A stretch of DNA of 25,293 bases, taken from positions 1 through 25,293 of the IMG/VR virus record IMGVR_UViG_3300035680_000085; one strand, written 5' to 3'. The position numbers and the translations under genes are program-made. This document shows positions 1-8,291 of the stretch, piece by piece. The stretch's first letter is position 1; each line of letters begins with the position of its first letter. The stretch is from a virus. The notes under the pieces are model-generated. The model was not told where the DNA came from, did no database searches, and was given only the letters and a program-made list of their open reading frames with translations.

Positions 1-430
1 CTGTGTCTCCCTTCGCTCCAGTGGCGCCTGCCGGTCCCTGCGCACCAGTTGCGCCCGTGTCGCCTTGCGCACCCTGCGGACCCTGAGCACCTGTCGCGCC
101 CTGCGGGCCGGTCGGCCCTTGCGGTCCTGTCTCTCCCTGCGGTCCCGTGGCGCCCGTCACGCCTTGCGGCCCCTGTGGGCCTGTCTCGCCTGCTGGCCCC
201 TGGGATCCCGCGTCGCCTCGATCGCCCTTGTCGCCTTTCGCTCCCGTGGCTCCCGCTGGGCCTTGTGGTCCAGTGGCGCCTGCCGAACCCGCCGCGCCTG
301 CTGCACCCTCAGGCCCGACGCCGCCGGACGCGCTCGCCGACGTGCTTGAGCTCGTGACGGTTGCCGACACAGCCGCACCGGATACGGTGGCTGTGATCGG
401 GCTGCTGTTGACGGTTGCGGTGGTCGTCAC
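1..430 (-). CDS. Collagen-like tail fibre/structural protein (partial, runs off left edge)
   Basis: The reading frame opens with GTG at 430-428, overlapping the TGA of the upstream gene as GTGA, with GGAGGT six bases before it. The first 38 residues are Thr/Ser/Ala/Val-rich. From residue 39 to the window edge there are 35 uninterrupted Gly-X-Y triplets, rich in GPQ, GAT, GPA and GAK/GDK/GDT. This is a collagen-like triple-helix repeat, known from phage tail fibres, where it forms trimeric stalks. Its position after the head-tail connector genes fits a virion protein. The C-terminal part, which would show any receptor-binding domain, lies outside the window. The repeat makes the plus strand look open as a Pro-rich frame, which is a shadow. 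The family call is secure; the fibre role is inferred. Confidence 0.85.
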   Translation of the reverse strand, partial: MTTTATVNSSPITATVSGAAVSATVTSSSTSASASGGVGPEGAAGAAGSAGATGPQGPAGATGAKGDKGDRGDAGSQGPAGETGPQGPQGVTGATGPQGETGPQGPTGPQGATGAQGPQGAQGDTGATGAQGPAGATGAKGDT

Positions 431-750
431 CCGACTACCTCCACAAGGCCCTGCAAGGCCGTACGCCGCACGCTGCCCGGTGCATCCCACTCAAGACGCC
501 AGCCATACGTCCCGACCGGCAGAGCCGTGGTCTGCGTCTCAGTCAGGGCAATGCTCACGATGCCAGCCGCTGCGTTGGTCAGCGTGGTCTGGAACGCCGC
601 CACCGTGCTGCCAGTAACGAGCGACGTGATGACGGCCGACACCGTGTAGCCGGTCATCGTCGTCGGCGAGAAATCAATGGTGGTGCCAAGCTCGTCGCCA
701 CGGCGAAGCGAGAGGCCAAGCTGGCCCGGCAGTTGTGTGTAGGTGCTCAT
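427..750 (-). CDS. Small beta-rich phage structural protein
   Basis: A 107-residue protein starting at ATG 750-748, which overlaps the stop of the connector gene (ATGA), with GGGGAG upstream. A longer open frame extends upstream but would overlap the connector gene extensively, so the short start is preferred. The sequence is rich in Thr, Val and Gly, alternates hydrophobic and polar residues, and ends with a pattern (YGWRLEW then a Gly-Leu-Val-Glu-Val stretch) seen in small phage baseplate or neck beta-sandwich proteins. It lies between the head-tail connector and the collagen-like fibre gene and is translationally coupled to both. A virion neck, tail or fibre-adaptor role is inferred from position; no named family is recognised with certainty. 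Confidence 0.75.
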   Translation of the reverse strand: MSTYTQLPGQLGLSLRRGDELGTTIDFSPTTMTGYTVSAVITSLVTGSTVAAFQTTLTNAAAGIVSIALTETQTTALPVGTYGWRLEWDAPGSVRRTALQGLVEVVG

Positions 751-1358
751 CGGTAGGCTCCCCAGCGACATGAGTCGAGCAGCGACTTCACGCCATACTC
801 GATTTCCTTGGAAACCAGACCGGTCAGGACAGACTCGCGCCGGTCGTGCCAGTGAGCCACGAGCATCAACATCGCGTGCCGGATCTGCGTCGGTACGCTG
901 CGGCCGTCTTCGCCGTAGCCGCCCCACCACGTGATCACCACAGCGTTCTCGTCTCGGCGATGCACAGGCCACGCCTGGTCGAAGAGAGGGCTGATGCTGC
1001 CGGGCGTGGAGTTCCGATCGACCCGGTACTCGTTGGACGGGAACACCACCACAGCACCGCTCTCGGTCGTGTAGGTGATCGCCACCGAAGTGACGGCATC
1101 GGCCGTGGCCATCGGCGGTCGTGGCAACTCAATGTTGTCCATGCCGTTGGGCGGGAATCCGTCCATCCGCATGGTCCACTGCGTGTGCACCAGCGAGCGG
1201 TCCAGATACTCTTCGACCCATGCTCGAGCTGCTGCCACCAGACCCATGATGTAGGTGTTGTCAGCGTCGGTGTCGACGCGCAGGTGGGCCTTGGCATCCG
1301 TGATGGTCACGGGCTCCACGACCGGCTGCGTGGCTCGTGTCAGGCTGCGGTACGTCAT
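747..1358 (-). CDS. Head-tail connector protein (gp6/gp8-like adaptor)
   Basis: 203 residues. The N-terminal pattern (valine-glutamate-proline followed by ITDAKAHLRVD, then a helix with AARAWVEEYLDRSLV) is typical of the phage head-tail connector/adaptor family (HK97 gp6-like, often annotated phiE125 gp8). These proteins form a ring under the portal and close the packaged head. The C-terminal helical part (IRHAMLMLVAHWHDRRES) also fits that family, and the length is usual for it. It starts with ATG at 1358, overlapping the stop of the 65-residue gene upstream, and its own stop overlaps the next start (ATGA). The position downstream of the capsid gene supports the call. Confidence 0.85.
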   Translation of the reverse strand: MTYRSLTRATQPVVEPVTITDAKAHLRVDTDADNTYIMGLVAAARAWVEEYLDRSLVHTQWTMRMDGFPPNGMDNIELPRPPMATADAVTSVAITYTTESGAVVVFPSNEYRVDRNSTPGSISPLFDQAWPVHRRDENAVVITWWGGYGEDGRSVPTQIRHAMLMLVAHWHDRRESVLTGLVSKEIEYGVKSLLDSCRWGAYR

Positions 1359-1552
1359 CGCGTGCGTTTCCTGCGTGGCGTGGCGTCGGCCGTCTTAACT
1401 GGCGTTTCGACAGCAGCGGTTTCAATCAACTGCCGTTGCTTGTCCTCGACTGCAACTTTTCGGGCGATCAGTTCAGCGGCCAGGCCGCCGGGTATGTCGA
1501 CCGTCTGGCCGGAGCAATAGGAACGCCACGACCGTACAAACTGTAGTTTCAC
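1355..1552 (-). CDS. Small hypothetical protein between glycosyltransferase and connector
   Basis: 65 residues from GTG at 1552-1550, which overlaps the stop of the upstream glycosyltransferase gene as GTGA; AGGA lies a few bases upstream. An in-frame ATG further upstream exists but would overlap that gene. The first half contains a Trp/Tyr/Cys-containing strand followed by DIPGGLAAELIARKVAV, a pattern common in small phage proteins next to connector genes. The C-terminal tail is basic (PRRKRTR). It probably has a minor virion or assembly role, judged only from position. Confidence 0.7.
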   Translation of the reverse strand: MKLQFVRSWRSYCSGQTVDIPGGLAAELIARKVAVEDKQRQLIETAAVETPVKTADATPRRKRTR

Positions 1553-2286
1553 GATTGTCCTACGCTCCATGCAGTTTCGGGTGCCTTGTTCGCTTTCATC
1601 CAGTCGCCCGTGTATTGGAAAACAGGCTTGCCGAGATCCCGGCCCGGCCAGGTCACGACGTACTCTCCGTGCCCGATTGACACTCGCGGCGTTACGAAAA
1701 CCTTGTTGCCAGAGTCTCGCCACGTGCGCCAGAAGCCGATGTCCGAGTCCACACGGCCTTGGCCGTAGCTGCCCTCTGGGTCTGGCCGTTCGTAAAACCA
1801 CGGCTTTTTCATTCGCTTCAGGGCCGCCGTCGAAATGATCGTGCAGCCGAAATGAGCGGAGTCCACTTGCTGCACAGGCTCGGCAAACCATGTAGCCGGC
1901 AGGGTGCTTGCACCGCCCTCGGGCGGATTGTCGAGCGTGCCCAGAAGCGTAAGCATCGGCCGCCCGTCTTCCCGTTTCACCTGCAGCGGCGCGAGTGCGT
2001 CACACTGGAACGCCAGAGCCATAGCGAACAGCTGCTCGATGTCCTGCCGGGAGACGAACGTGTCGTAGTCGAGCGTGATGATGTACTCGCACTGGTCGAC
2101 GAACTGTTCCATCATGCGAGTAAGCACCTGGCTCCAGAACGCACCCTGGCCGAGCGTGGGCCGGATCCCGAGCGGCATGAGGGCCTGAGCCCAGCCGAAC
2201 AGGTTGGCCAAAGGGCCGAACCTCGGGCCAGACAGAATCGCTTCCGCACGGATCTCGACCTCGGTGCCGCCGACCTTGATAAGCAC
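1549..2286 (-). CDS. Family-2-like glycosyltransferase in the structural operon
   Basis: About 245 residues. The sequence has a GT-A-like arrangement: an N-terminal segment, then ITLDYDTF with a D-x-D motif for metal/nucleotide-sugar binding, a middle block with HFGCTIIS, and a later DSDIGFWRTWRDSG acceptor-side block. It probably transfers a sugar to a virion protein or host glycan; substrate unknown. A GTG start at 2286 is preferred because GGAG (2297-2294) lies seven bases upstream; a TTG at 2292 in the same frame would sit too close. The gene begins just after a hairpin terminator following the capsid gene, so it needs read-through or its own promoter. Its stop overlaps the next start (GTGA). 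It is the first of three glycosyltransferases in the window. Confidence 0.75.
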   Translation of the reverse strand: MLIKVGGTEVEIRAEAILSGPRFGPLANLFGWAQALMPLGIRPTLGQGAFWSQVLTRMMEQFVDQCEYIITLDYDTFVSRQDIEQLFAMALAFQCDALAPLQVKREDGRPMLTLLGTLDNPPEGGASTLPATWFAEPVQQVDSAHFGCTIISTAALKRMKKPWFYERPDPEGSYGQGRVDSDIGFWRTWRDSGNKVFVTPRVSIGHGEYVVTWPGRDLGKPVFQYTGDWMKANKAPETAWSVGQS

Positions 2287-2297
2287 AGGCAAACTCC

Positions 2298-2337
2298 AAA
2301 AGAGAACGGGCGGTTCTCGCGTGAGAACCGCCCGTTC
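2298..2337 (-). terminator. Intrinsic terminator after the major capsid gene
   Basis: A perfect 15-bp inverted repeat (2304-2318 and 2323-2337) with a four-base loop, followed on the minus strand by TCTTTT. This is a classic rho-independent terminator shape. It lies 25 bases past the capsid stop and directly ahead of the ribosome binding site of the glycosyltransferase. Confidence 0.85.
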
Positions 2338-2362
2338 AGGATTGCACTGCTGTCAAGCTGGA

Positions 2363-3697
2363 TCAGACACCACGGAGGGCGATGACCGGGCCGGCCACCG
2401 TCGAGCTGCCGATCGTGTGGTGGGAAATCCCCACCCGAGCGATCGCACGGATGACGGTCTGATCGGACAGGAAGTTGACCTGGTCGCTGCTCTGGATCTC
2501 CAGACCCGCGCGGGTGCCGTAGATCGAGGAGTTGGCCAGATCGCCGTAGAGGGCCATGACCTTGCCGGTGGCATCGTCGCTGCCCGGCAGCTGGTCGGTG
2601 AACACGACCGGCGAACCGAGGAACGTGAGGCCGAGGCCCTGCGACAGGCCGACCGAACCACCCTGGTTCAGGTCGAGGGCCTGCATGCAGGTAGCGAAGA
2701 AGTACGGCGAGCAGTACCACTTGGCACCCGCCCGGCTGTGCTGCGGAACGGCAGCCATCATGGCGAGCAGGTTCGCCTTGGTCACCTCGTCCGGCGTGTC
2801 ACCGGCAGCGGCCACAAGCGACGCCGCGTAGTCGTAGGTCGTCACCTCGCTCGCCGTGGTGGTCTTGAGCAGACCGCCAGCGTACGAGGTGACAATACCC
2901 GCGACAGCCGGAGCGTTGCTCGGGTTACCGAGCCACGCAGCCGCCTCCACGGCGTTGCTGATGCCGAGGGCCAGCTCAGCAGCGATCCAGTCGGCGATCG
3001 AGACGATCGAGTCCTGGAGCAGCTCGCTGGAGACCACCACGGCGGCGCCCAGCTTCTTGGCCGTCACGGTCACCTGGCTGGCCGAGGGATCGGCCGGGGT
3101 GATCGCGGAGTTTTCCGAGATCCACCCGCCGCTCACGCCCGCAGTGCGCTTCGGGAAGAGCACCACGTCCGACGGCATCTGAACGCTGGTGGCGTTCTGC
3201 GCGAAGGCCGAGTATTGCTCGACGAGACGCAGCACGGTGCTCGACAGCACGTCGGGCACGAAGTTCGCACCGGCACCGGACGCACCACCGAGGGCACGCA
3301 CCTCGACGCCGTGGTCTTCACACCACCGCTTGGCGTGAGCGTCGCCGCTCTTCGCCTTGAACCACATGCCCGCTTTGTAGGCGTCTTCGGCCTTGCCGAA
3401 CGCACGAAGCCGACCGGAGAACGGAACCGCTTCCACGCGTGCCTGCTCGCTGCGAGCCTCGGTCGCCTCGGGCGCCGGCGTGCAGCGGTCGACCACCGCC
3501 CGGAGGTTCTTGGCCGACTCGGCCACGTTCTTCTCGAAATCGATCTTCTTGGAGAGCTTGGAGGCGTCGGCCGTCAGCGTCTCGAGCTCGAGGTCGCGCT
3601 CGGCAATCTTGTCCGCGTCGCCTTCGATTGCTCGCACTGCGTCGATCCGGTTGGCGAGGGCAGCCGCCTCGTCCTGAAGCTTCTTGAGGTTGTCCAT
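2363..3697 (-). CDS. Major capsid protein (HK97 fold) with N-terminal scaffold (delta) domain
   Basis: 444 residues from ATG at 3697, with AGGAG eleven bases upstream; an upstream extension of the open frame has no such support. Residues 1 to about 100 form a charged coiled coil typical of the HK97 delta/scaffolding domain, removed by the prohead protease encoded two genes upstream. The rest matches the HK97-family capsid pattern: a FVPDVLSSTVL-type N-arm, an ITPADPS segment, KLGAAVVVSSELLQDS (spine helix region), and a C-terminal part with GSPVVFTDQLP and GDLANSSIYG. The length is normal. The gene follows portal, protease and a small zinc-ribbon gene, and is followed by a strong terminator. 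A 90-base leader (3698-3787) precedes it and contains a small TGCCC/GGGCA inverted repeat at 3741-3756. Confidence 0.95.
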   Translation of the reverse strand: MDNLKKLQDEAAALANRIDAVRAIEGDADKIAERDLELETLTADASKLSKKIDFEKNVAESAKNLRAVVDRCTPAPEATEARSEQARVEAVPFSGRLRAFGKAEDAYKAGMWFKAKSGDAHAKRWCEDHGVEVRALGGASGAGANFVPDVLSSTVLRLVEQYSAFAQNATSVQMPSDVVLFPKRTAGVSGGWISENSAITPADPSASQVTVTAKKLGAAVVVSSELLQDSIVSIADWIAAELALGISNAVEAAAWLGNPSNAPAVAGIVTSYAGGLLKTTTASEVTTYDYAASLVAAAGDTPDEVTKANLLAMMAAVPQHSRAGAKWYCSPYFFATCMQALDLNQGGSVGLSQGLGLTFLGSPVVFTDQLPGSDDATGKVMALYGDLANSSIYGTRAGLEIQSSDQVNFLSDQTVIRAIARVGISHHTIGSSTVAGPVIALRGV

Positions 3698-3787
3698 GTG
3701 TCGTGAGACTCCTGCGGCGGTATTGCCGATGAGTCCACGATGCCCGCATATGGGCACTCCCTTGCAGTTAGAAGGGCGTGCGGCGTT

Positions 3788-3949
3788 CTACCGTAGAACA
3801 CGACGGAACACGGCGTCGGCCTTCACAACGCATTTACAGCGGGCTCCGCACTTGCGGCACTGCATGTACCGCAGCTGCTGTTCGCCCACGGCGCGGCTGC
3901 TGATCGTCCGCAGTTTGTCGCCGCATTTGCACTGCCGCTTCTCAGACAT
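3788..3949 (-). CDS. Tiny zinc-ribbon-like protein between protease and capsid genes
   Basis: 53 residues, too short for ordinary ORF calling. It starts at ATG 3949, overlapping the end of the protease gene by eight bases, with GAGG upstream. It has six cysteines arranged CKC near residues 7-9, CRKC at 31-34 and CKC at 38-40, plus many basic residues. This suggests a zinc ribbon or a small nucleic-acid-binding protein of the Com/Mu-type translational-regulator kind. Its place next to the capsid gene allows a regulatory or assembly role, but no function is shown. Confidence 0.7.
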   Translation of the reverse strand: MSEKRQCKCGDKLRTISSRAVGEQQLRYMQCRKCGARCKCVVKADAVFRRVLR

Positions 3950-4580
3950 TCCGAAGCCTCAGAGCCGCGGCAGTCGCCGCATCACGGGCCAGTGATCGCA
4001 CGGCCACAACGGAGGCCACAGCCTCGGGCTGCGACTGTGCAGCCAGCCATGCCTCGTACGAACGCATCGCCACGCCCGCCGACGTGCTCGGGTACGCGGG
4101 CACTAGGACCGGACCCACGTCGTAGAGTCCCGACACCTCGCGGATCTGCCGCACAGCCTTGCCGTCGTCGCCCTGGCGGAAGCCCTCGCCAGCCTTATCG
4201 ACTGTGAACGCGAACGACGAGCCGCGAACGTCGCGCCGCTGGATCAGCTCCATCACGTCGGCCCGGCTCACGGGTGGCGTTACTACGTACCGCAGGCCCT
4301 TGTCGTCGGACGAGAGCTCGAGCGTGCCACTTGATGTGCGGCCCAGCACGATGTTGCTGTCGTGGTTGAATAGCGCCACAACGTCTTGGCGGCCTCGCTG
4401 ACGGCTCAGGATCTTGTCGAAGGCACCGGGCAGGATCTCTTCCCGGAAGCCGCCCAGGTCAAGCGAGAGCCGGTTGTAGACCGCAGCGTATCCGATGATC
4501 GCCGCCCGGCCGTCGGCCCGGCTTTCCACGATCAGTTCGTTGTCTTCCTCAAAAGCGAAGTCGCGGCGTTCAATTTCCAT
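3942..4580 (-). CDS. Prohead protease, HK97 family (peptidase S78)
   Basis: 212 residues, the normal family length. The family signature is visible: an N-terminal GYAAVYNRLS strand, EEILPGAF, FNHDSNIVLGR with the catalytic His at residue 73, and RGSSFAF at 119-125 with the catalytic Ser, followed by a VGPVLVPAYP block. The enzyme cleaves the scaffolding domain of the capsid protein during prohead maturation. The start ATG at 4580 has GAGGAGG upstream. The gene overlaps the portal gene's end by 11 bases and sits in the canonical portal-protease-capsid order. Confidence 0.95.
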   Translation of the reverse strand: MEIERRDFAFEEDNELIVESRADGRAAIIGYAAVYNRLSLDLGGFREEILPGAFDKILSRQRGRQDVVALFNHDSNIVLGRTSSGTLELSSDDKGLRYVVTPPVSRADVMELIQRRDVRGSSFAFTVDKAGEGFRQGDDGKAVRQIREVSGLYDVGPVLVPAYPSTSAGVAMRSYEAWLAAQSQPEAVASVVAVRSLARDAATAAALRLRNV

Positions 4581-5856
4581 CTGTGTCGTCCTCCTCGGAT
4601 TGGTCCTCGGCGTCGTCGGCTGGGCTTTCCTCGGCTTCGGCCGGCGGCTCGGGCATCGGCTCCGCAGCGGGCTCCTGACCGACCTGATCGAGCGTGGTCA
4701 TGTTCAACTGCACAAAGTGGCGATCACCGTCCGGCCCGATCGGGTTCAGGTTCTCCAGCTCGCGGATCTCGTTAATCGTCATCCAGCCATTCTGCAGGGC
4801 CGAGACGTAGTAGGCCGACCGGCTGGCGTGGTCTCCACGCAGCAGGCCCGAGACGCTGTGCTCGGCGAAGTAGCGTTCGTCGTCCACGATGAGGTCGCGG
4901 CTGATGGCCGCCTCCCACCGCTTGAGGTGCGGCAGCAGGCAGTGCTGGACGAACTCCGTGCCCTGCACCTCGATGTTCGAGTACGTCGAGCGGGTCAGGT
5001 CTTGAATCATGTGCGGTGGCACACGGAACGCCCGGCAGATCTCGATGACCTGATACTGCCGGGTCTCAAGGAACTGCGCCGCCTCATTGCTGCCGCTGAG
5101 CTCGTGGGCCTTCACGCCGTTGGGCAGGACAGCCGTGCGGTGTGCACGATCCGGCCCGCGGTGCATTCGCTCCCACTGCTCCCGGAGCCGCTCCGACGCT
5201 TCGGCCGGGATCGGGTTGTCAGACTCCAGGACAATGCCGGGCCGGGCACCGTTGCCGAAGTAGGTGGCACCGTGGGCCTCCAACGCCTGGGCCAGGCCGA
5301 TGGCATTGCGGAAAAGCTGGTACGTCGGCACCGGCCGGATACCGTCCTCGGTCGTAAACCGCAGGGCAAAGATCTGATCCTGCGAATAAATCGTCTGCCG
5401 GCCGTTCGGCTCGCGGTAGCGATACCGTACCGTGCCGTCTTCCAGGCGCTCGGCCTCCATCCGCGACGAGTGCAGCGGCCACAACTCCGAGACCGCACCT
5501 CGAGCACCTGGGCGGATCTCCGCGTAGCTGGCGCCGTAGTGCAGATACATGCCGGTCATCCAATCTCGGAACTCCTGCGCCGTCTGCCACGGGTTCGGCT
5601 GCATGTGCAGGAGCCGGTAGACCGGGTTCGTGGCGGCCTTGGCCTTGCCGCCGTTTGGCAGCCGCTCGTAGACGTGCAGCGGCAGCGAGCTCACAGCGTC
5701 AGAGATCACGCGAATACAGGCCGTGTAGGCCGAGCAGGCCATCGACGTATCGGCAGTGACGCGGATGCCGGAGGCCGTGCGGGTGCCGCCCATGTCGTGC
5801 CACTCGATGCCACGCAGGTCGATCATCTTGAAATCGGCGGCAGCGTTTTCGCTCAT
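4570..5856 (-). CDS. Portal protein, HK97 family
   Basis: 428 residues from ATG 5856, which overlaps the terminase stop as ATGA. Family features include SACSAYTACIRVISDAVSSLPLHVY-like N-terminal helices (here MACSAYTACIRVISDA), the LLHMQPNPWQTAQEFRD block, a central wing region with NGARPGIVL, and C-terminal helices with IEICRAFRVPPHMIQDL. The tail is acidic (rich in Glu, Asp and Pro). The portal forms the dodecameric DNA channel at one capsid vertex and docks terminase and connector. Length and gene order are typical. Confidence 0.95.
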   Translation of the reverse strand: MSENAAADFKMIDLRGIEWHDMGGTRTASGIRVTADTSMACSAYTACIRVISDAVSSLPLHVYERLPNGGKAKAATNPVYRLLHMQPNPWQTAQEFRDWMTGMYLHYGASYAEIRPGARGAVSELWPLHSSRMEAERLEDGTVRYRYREPNGRQTIYSQDQIFALRFTTEDGIRPVPTYQLFRNAIGLAQALEAHGATYFGNGARPGIVLESDNPIPAEASERLREQWERMHRGPDRAHRTAVLPNGVKAHELSGSNEAAQFLETRQYQVIEICRAFRVPPHMIQDLTRSTYSNIEVQGTEFVQHCLLPHLKRWEAAISRDLIVDDERYFAEHSVSGLLRGDHASRSAYYVSALQNGWMTINEIRELENLNPIGPDGDRHFVQLNMTTLDQVGQEPAAEPMPEPPAEAEESPADDAEDQSEEDDTDGN

Positions 5857-7454
5857 AGCGTGATGATGTCCCAGGATTGATCGGGTGGCGTCGTGGTAGC
5901 TACGGCATGCAGTCCGAGAGCCATGACCAGCGAAACAATGCCGTCGATACGCTCGGTGCTTTTGGCCTTGCTTGGCTTGATGTTGCCCTGGTGGTCCGAC
6001 TGCACAGCCACGTTTCCGGCCATCCACGACAGCACCGGATGGTTCGCGTGGCGAATACGCTCCGACAGCACAAGGTTTTCCAGTTGCTTGCTCGGGCTCG
6101 ACATCGAGCCATAGCCCTGCCCAAATCCTGTCACTTGTAGGCCATCTCCTTGCAGTTGTGTTGCCAGCTGCGTGGCGTTCCAGCGGTCGATACCCACCTG
6201 CCGGATGTTGAACTTCTGCGACAGTTCGACGATGTCTCGCCGGATCACGTCGTAGTCGGTGACGTTGCCATCCGTGGCCCGGATGTACCCGTCACGAATC
6301 CAGCCGATGTAGTCCACCTTGTCCCGCTGCGTCCGCTCGGCAGCGTTCTCCTGCGGCACCCAAAACCACGGCATCACGTCGAACGAGCCGTCGTCGGCCT
6401 GACTCACAAGCACCAGGGCGCTGAGGTCGTACGTGGTTGCAAGGTCGAGGCCCGCGTACCACTCCCGCTGCTCGAGGTCGGGTGACAGCGGGCCGCCGCA
6501 CTTGGCCCATGTGTCAGGCGAGATCCACCGCACGTCCTGCGTTGTCCAGACGTTGAGCCTGTAGCGAAGGAACGCGTTGAGCTTGGAGGGCGACTGCTCG
6601 GCCTCGCGGGCATCGGCCGCGAACGACTCCACCGTGATCGTCTCGCCCAGCGACGGGTTGGCCTTGTGCCAAGTCTTGGACGCTTTCCAATCGTCTTCCG
6701 GCGCCGCCGCGTAGATACACCCGAAGAAGGCAGGGTCGACGGTCGGGTCGGCGATGCACCGCTCAGCGTAGGCGTGCTGTTCCCAGCAGATGCTCTTGCG
6801 GTCGTAGCCGGCCGTCGTGATCGACAGCAGCAGCGGCGAGCGTCTGGCCGCACCGCCATACCGCAGGGCATCCCACAAGCGACGGTCCCGCTGGGCGTGG
6901 AGCTCGTCGAAGAGCAGGGCGTGGATGTTGAGGCCCTCGGCCCTGAACGCATCTGCCGACAGAACACGATAGAACGAGTTGCTGGCCTTGTGGACGATCG
7001 TCTTCCGGCTGTCGATCACCTCGAGGTGCCGCGACAACGCAGGCGAAGCCCGCACCATCGACGCCGCCTCGCGGTAGATGATGCCAGCCTGCTCGCGGTC
7101 GCAGGCCGCGCCGTAGACCTCGGCACCCGGCTCCGAGTCAAAAGCGGTCATGTACAACGCAATGCCAGCCAGCGTCGTGCTTTTGCCTTGCTTTTTCGGG
7201 AGTTCGATGTACCCGACGCGATGCTTCCGTGTGCCGTCTGGGTGCAGCCGGCCGAAGAGCTCACGCATTACGTGATGCTGCCACGGCAAGAGCTTGAACG
7301 GCTTACCAGCGTTCTGCCCTTTGCTGTGGCGAAGGATCTTCTCGAAGAAGTGAACAACACGCTCGTACTTGGCCTGACCCTCTTTGCAGAGATCAGGCGC
7401 CGTGGAGCTTGAAGAAGTCTTCGACTTCGTCGGTCGGCTTTTCTTGCTTGGCAC
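5853..7454 (-). CDS. terL: Terminase large subunit (HK97 type)
   Basis: 533 residues. The ATPase domain has Walker A PKKQGKST at 86-93 and Walker B LLFDE at 180-184. The C-terminal RNase H-like nuclease has acidic residues in GLDLATTYD (Asp337), GIDRW (Asp423) and RIDGIVS (Asp504). The protein powers DNA packaging and cuts concatemers. The start is GTG at 7454, overlapping the small-subunit gene by about 60 bases. The ribosome binding site is weak, so translation is probably coupled to the small subunit. Its stop overlaps the portal start. Confidence 0.96.
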   Translation of the reverse strand: MPSKKSRPTKSKTSSSSTAPDLCKEGQAKYERVVHFFEKILRHSKGQNAGKPFKLLPWQHHVMRELFGRLHPDGTRKHRVGYIELPKKQGKSTTLAGIALYMTAFDSEPGAEVYGAACDREQAGIIYREAASMVRASPALSRHLEVIDSRKTIVHKASNSFYRVLSADAFRAEGLNIHALLFDELHAQRDRRLWDALRYGGAARRSPLLLSITTAGYDRKSICWEQHAYAERCIADPTVDPAFFGCIYAAAPEDDWKASKTWHKANPSLGETITVESFAADAREAEQSPSKLNAFLRYRLNVWTTQDVRWISPDTWAKCGGPLSPDLEQREWYAGLDLATTYDLSALVLVSQADDGSFDVMPWFWVPQENAAERTQRDKVDYIGWIRDGYIRATDGNVTDYDVIRRDIVELSQKFNIRQVGIDRWNATQLATQLQGDGLQVTGFGQGYGSMSSPSKQLENLVLSERIRHANHPVLSWMAGNVAVQSDHQGNIKPSKAKSTERIDGIVSLVMALGLHAVATTTPPDQSWDIITL

Positions 7455-7863
7455 CTAGCCGCGTCCTGCTGGTAGGAGTCAATCCAAACTCGCCCATTAG
7501 CGAAGCCTGCAGGCTCACTAATCCTCGATATAGCGGCCCGGCCGGGTTCGGTTTCACGCCGCCAAGGTCCGTCCTCATGACCGGACCGGTGGCACGCAGC
7601 TCGAGCAGACACGCCTGCGAAGCAGCGTACACCTCGCACAAAGTCGCCAAGGCTTCGCCGTCGGCCAGCGTCAACGTGCCGAGCTCCAGGAGAAGCGGCA
7701 CAAACTCGTTCCACTTCTCAACTGCGAGCGGCTCGACGAGCAATCGCTTCGGCATCGGCGGCGAGCCCACCGGCGCCGGAAGGTCCGGCCGGATCTTCCG
7801 TTTGCCAGGGTTGCCAGCCAGCTTTTTCACAGAGGCCGGTGTCGGCCTGCGTCCCTTCGGCAT
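7393..7863 (-). CDS. terS: Terminase small subunit (P27 family)
   Basis: 156 residues from ATG 7863. The N-terminus MPKGRRPTPASVKKLAGNPG is a near-signature of the P27/HK97-type small terminase family, followed by Pro-rich and helical segments (LADGEALATLCEVYAA) and a C-terminal EFGLTPTSRTRLG block. It recognises phage DNA and regulates the large subunit encoded just downstream. A slightly longer start (five residues upstream) is possible but disagrees with the family N-terminus. Confidence 0.93.
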   Translation of the reverse strand: MPKGRRPTPASVKKLAGNPGKRKIRPDLPAPVGSPPMPKRLLVEPLAVEKWNEFVPLLLELGTLTLADGEALATLCEVYAASQACLLELRATGPVMRTDLGGVKPNPAGPLYRGLVSLQASLMGEFGLTPTSRTRLGAKQEKPTDEVEDFFKLHGA

Positions 7864-7925
7864 GCGACTACCCCACAAATTGCCGGGAAAAACGTCGTTT
7901 CAATTTGCGGCCGCGCGCTCCGAGG

Positions 7926-8291
7926 TTACGACCGTGGTTCGCCAGACCGCACCCCCCCGTGGTTGGGGCCACCCTCCCCCCTCCGCGACGGCGGGCGCTC
8001 GCGGATGGTCTTGCGTGAATGACACGAGCGACATCGGCACGCGCCGTTGTTCACGTCGTACCGCAGGTCGGGCCGTTGACTCACCGGAACGATGTGGTCC
8101 GCGTGATTGGCTTGGTCGATGCGGCCACAGTCCACGCAGGCCCATGCGTCACGCGTGAGCACGGCTTGCCGCCACCGGCGGTGTCGCTGGTCTGTGTATC
8201 CACGCACTGAGGCGCTCGGCCTGGTGCTATCGTCACGCGTGTAACGCGTACGTAGTCGCGGCGGCCTATGCGTGGGCATCCTGCTGGGCAT
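7926..8291 (-). CDS. HNH endonuclease (terminase-associated)
   Basis: 121 residues. The HNH core is visible: ACVDCG (Cys52, Cys55), HADHIVPVS (His63-His66), VNNGACRCRSCHSRKT (Asn81-82, Cys87, Cys90, His91). This is the small phage HNH type found next to terminase genes, which in HK97-like phages is needed for cos cleavage and packaging. The start ATG at 8291 overlaps the upstream stop (TAATG). A second in-frame Met four residues later is possible. 62 bases separate it from the small terminase start, a GC-rich gap where a packaging site could lie. Confidence 0.9.
   Translation of the reverse strand: MPSRMPTHRPPRLRTRYTRDDSTRPSASVRGYTDQRHRRWRQAVLTRDAWACVDCGRIDQANHADHIVPVSQRPDLRYDVNNGACRCRSCHSRKTIRERPPSRRGEGGPNHGGVRSGEPRS

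Noticed and set aside
147-617. Pro/Ala-rich plus-strand frame that looks repetitive
   Set aside because: It mirrors the Gly-X-Y repeat on the minus strand; only the minus frame has a start, RBS and operon coupling.
2204-3706. 500-residue plus-strand open frame
   Set aside because: It is the antisense of the HK97 capsid gene; low-complexity Arg/His/Gly-rich sequence without a family match.
4495-5880. 461-residue plus-strand open frame
   Set aside because: Antisense shadow of the portal gene, whose motifs and operon overlaps are clear.
7864-7925. cos packaging site in the gap between HNH and small terminase genes
   Set aside because: Position is plausible but no recognisable terminase-binding repeats or staggered-cut symmetry can be seen.
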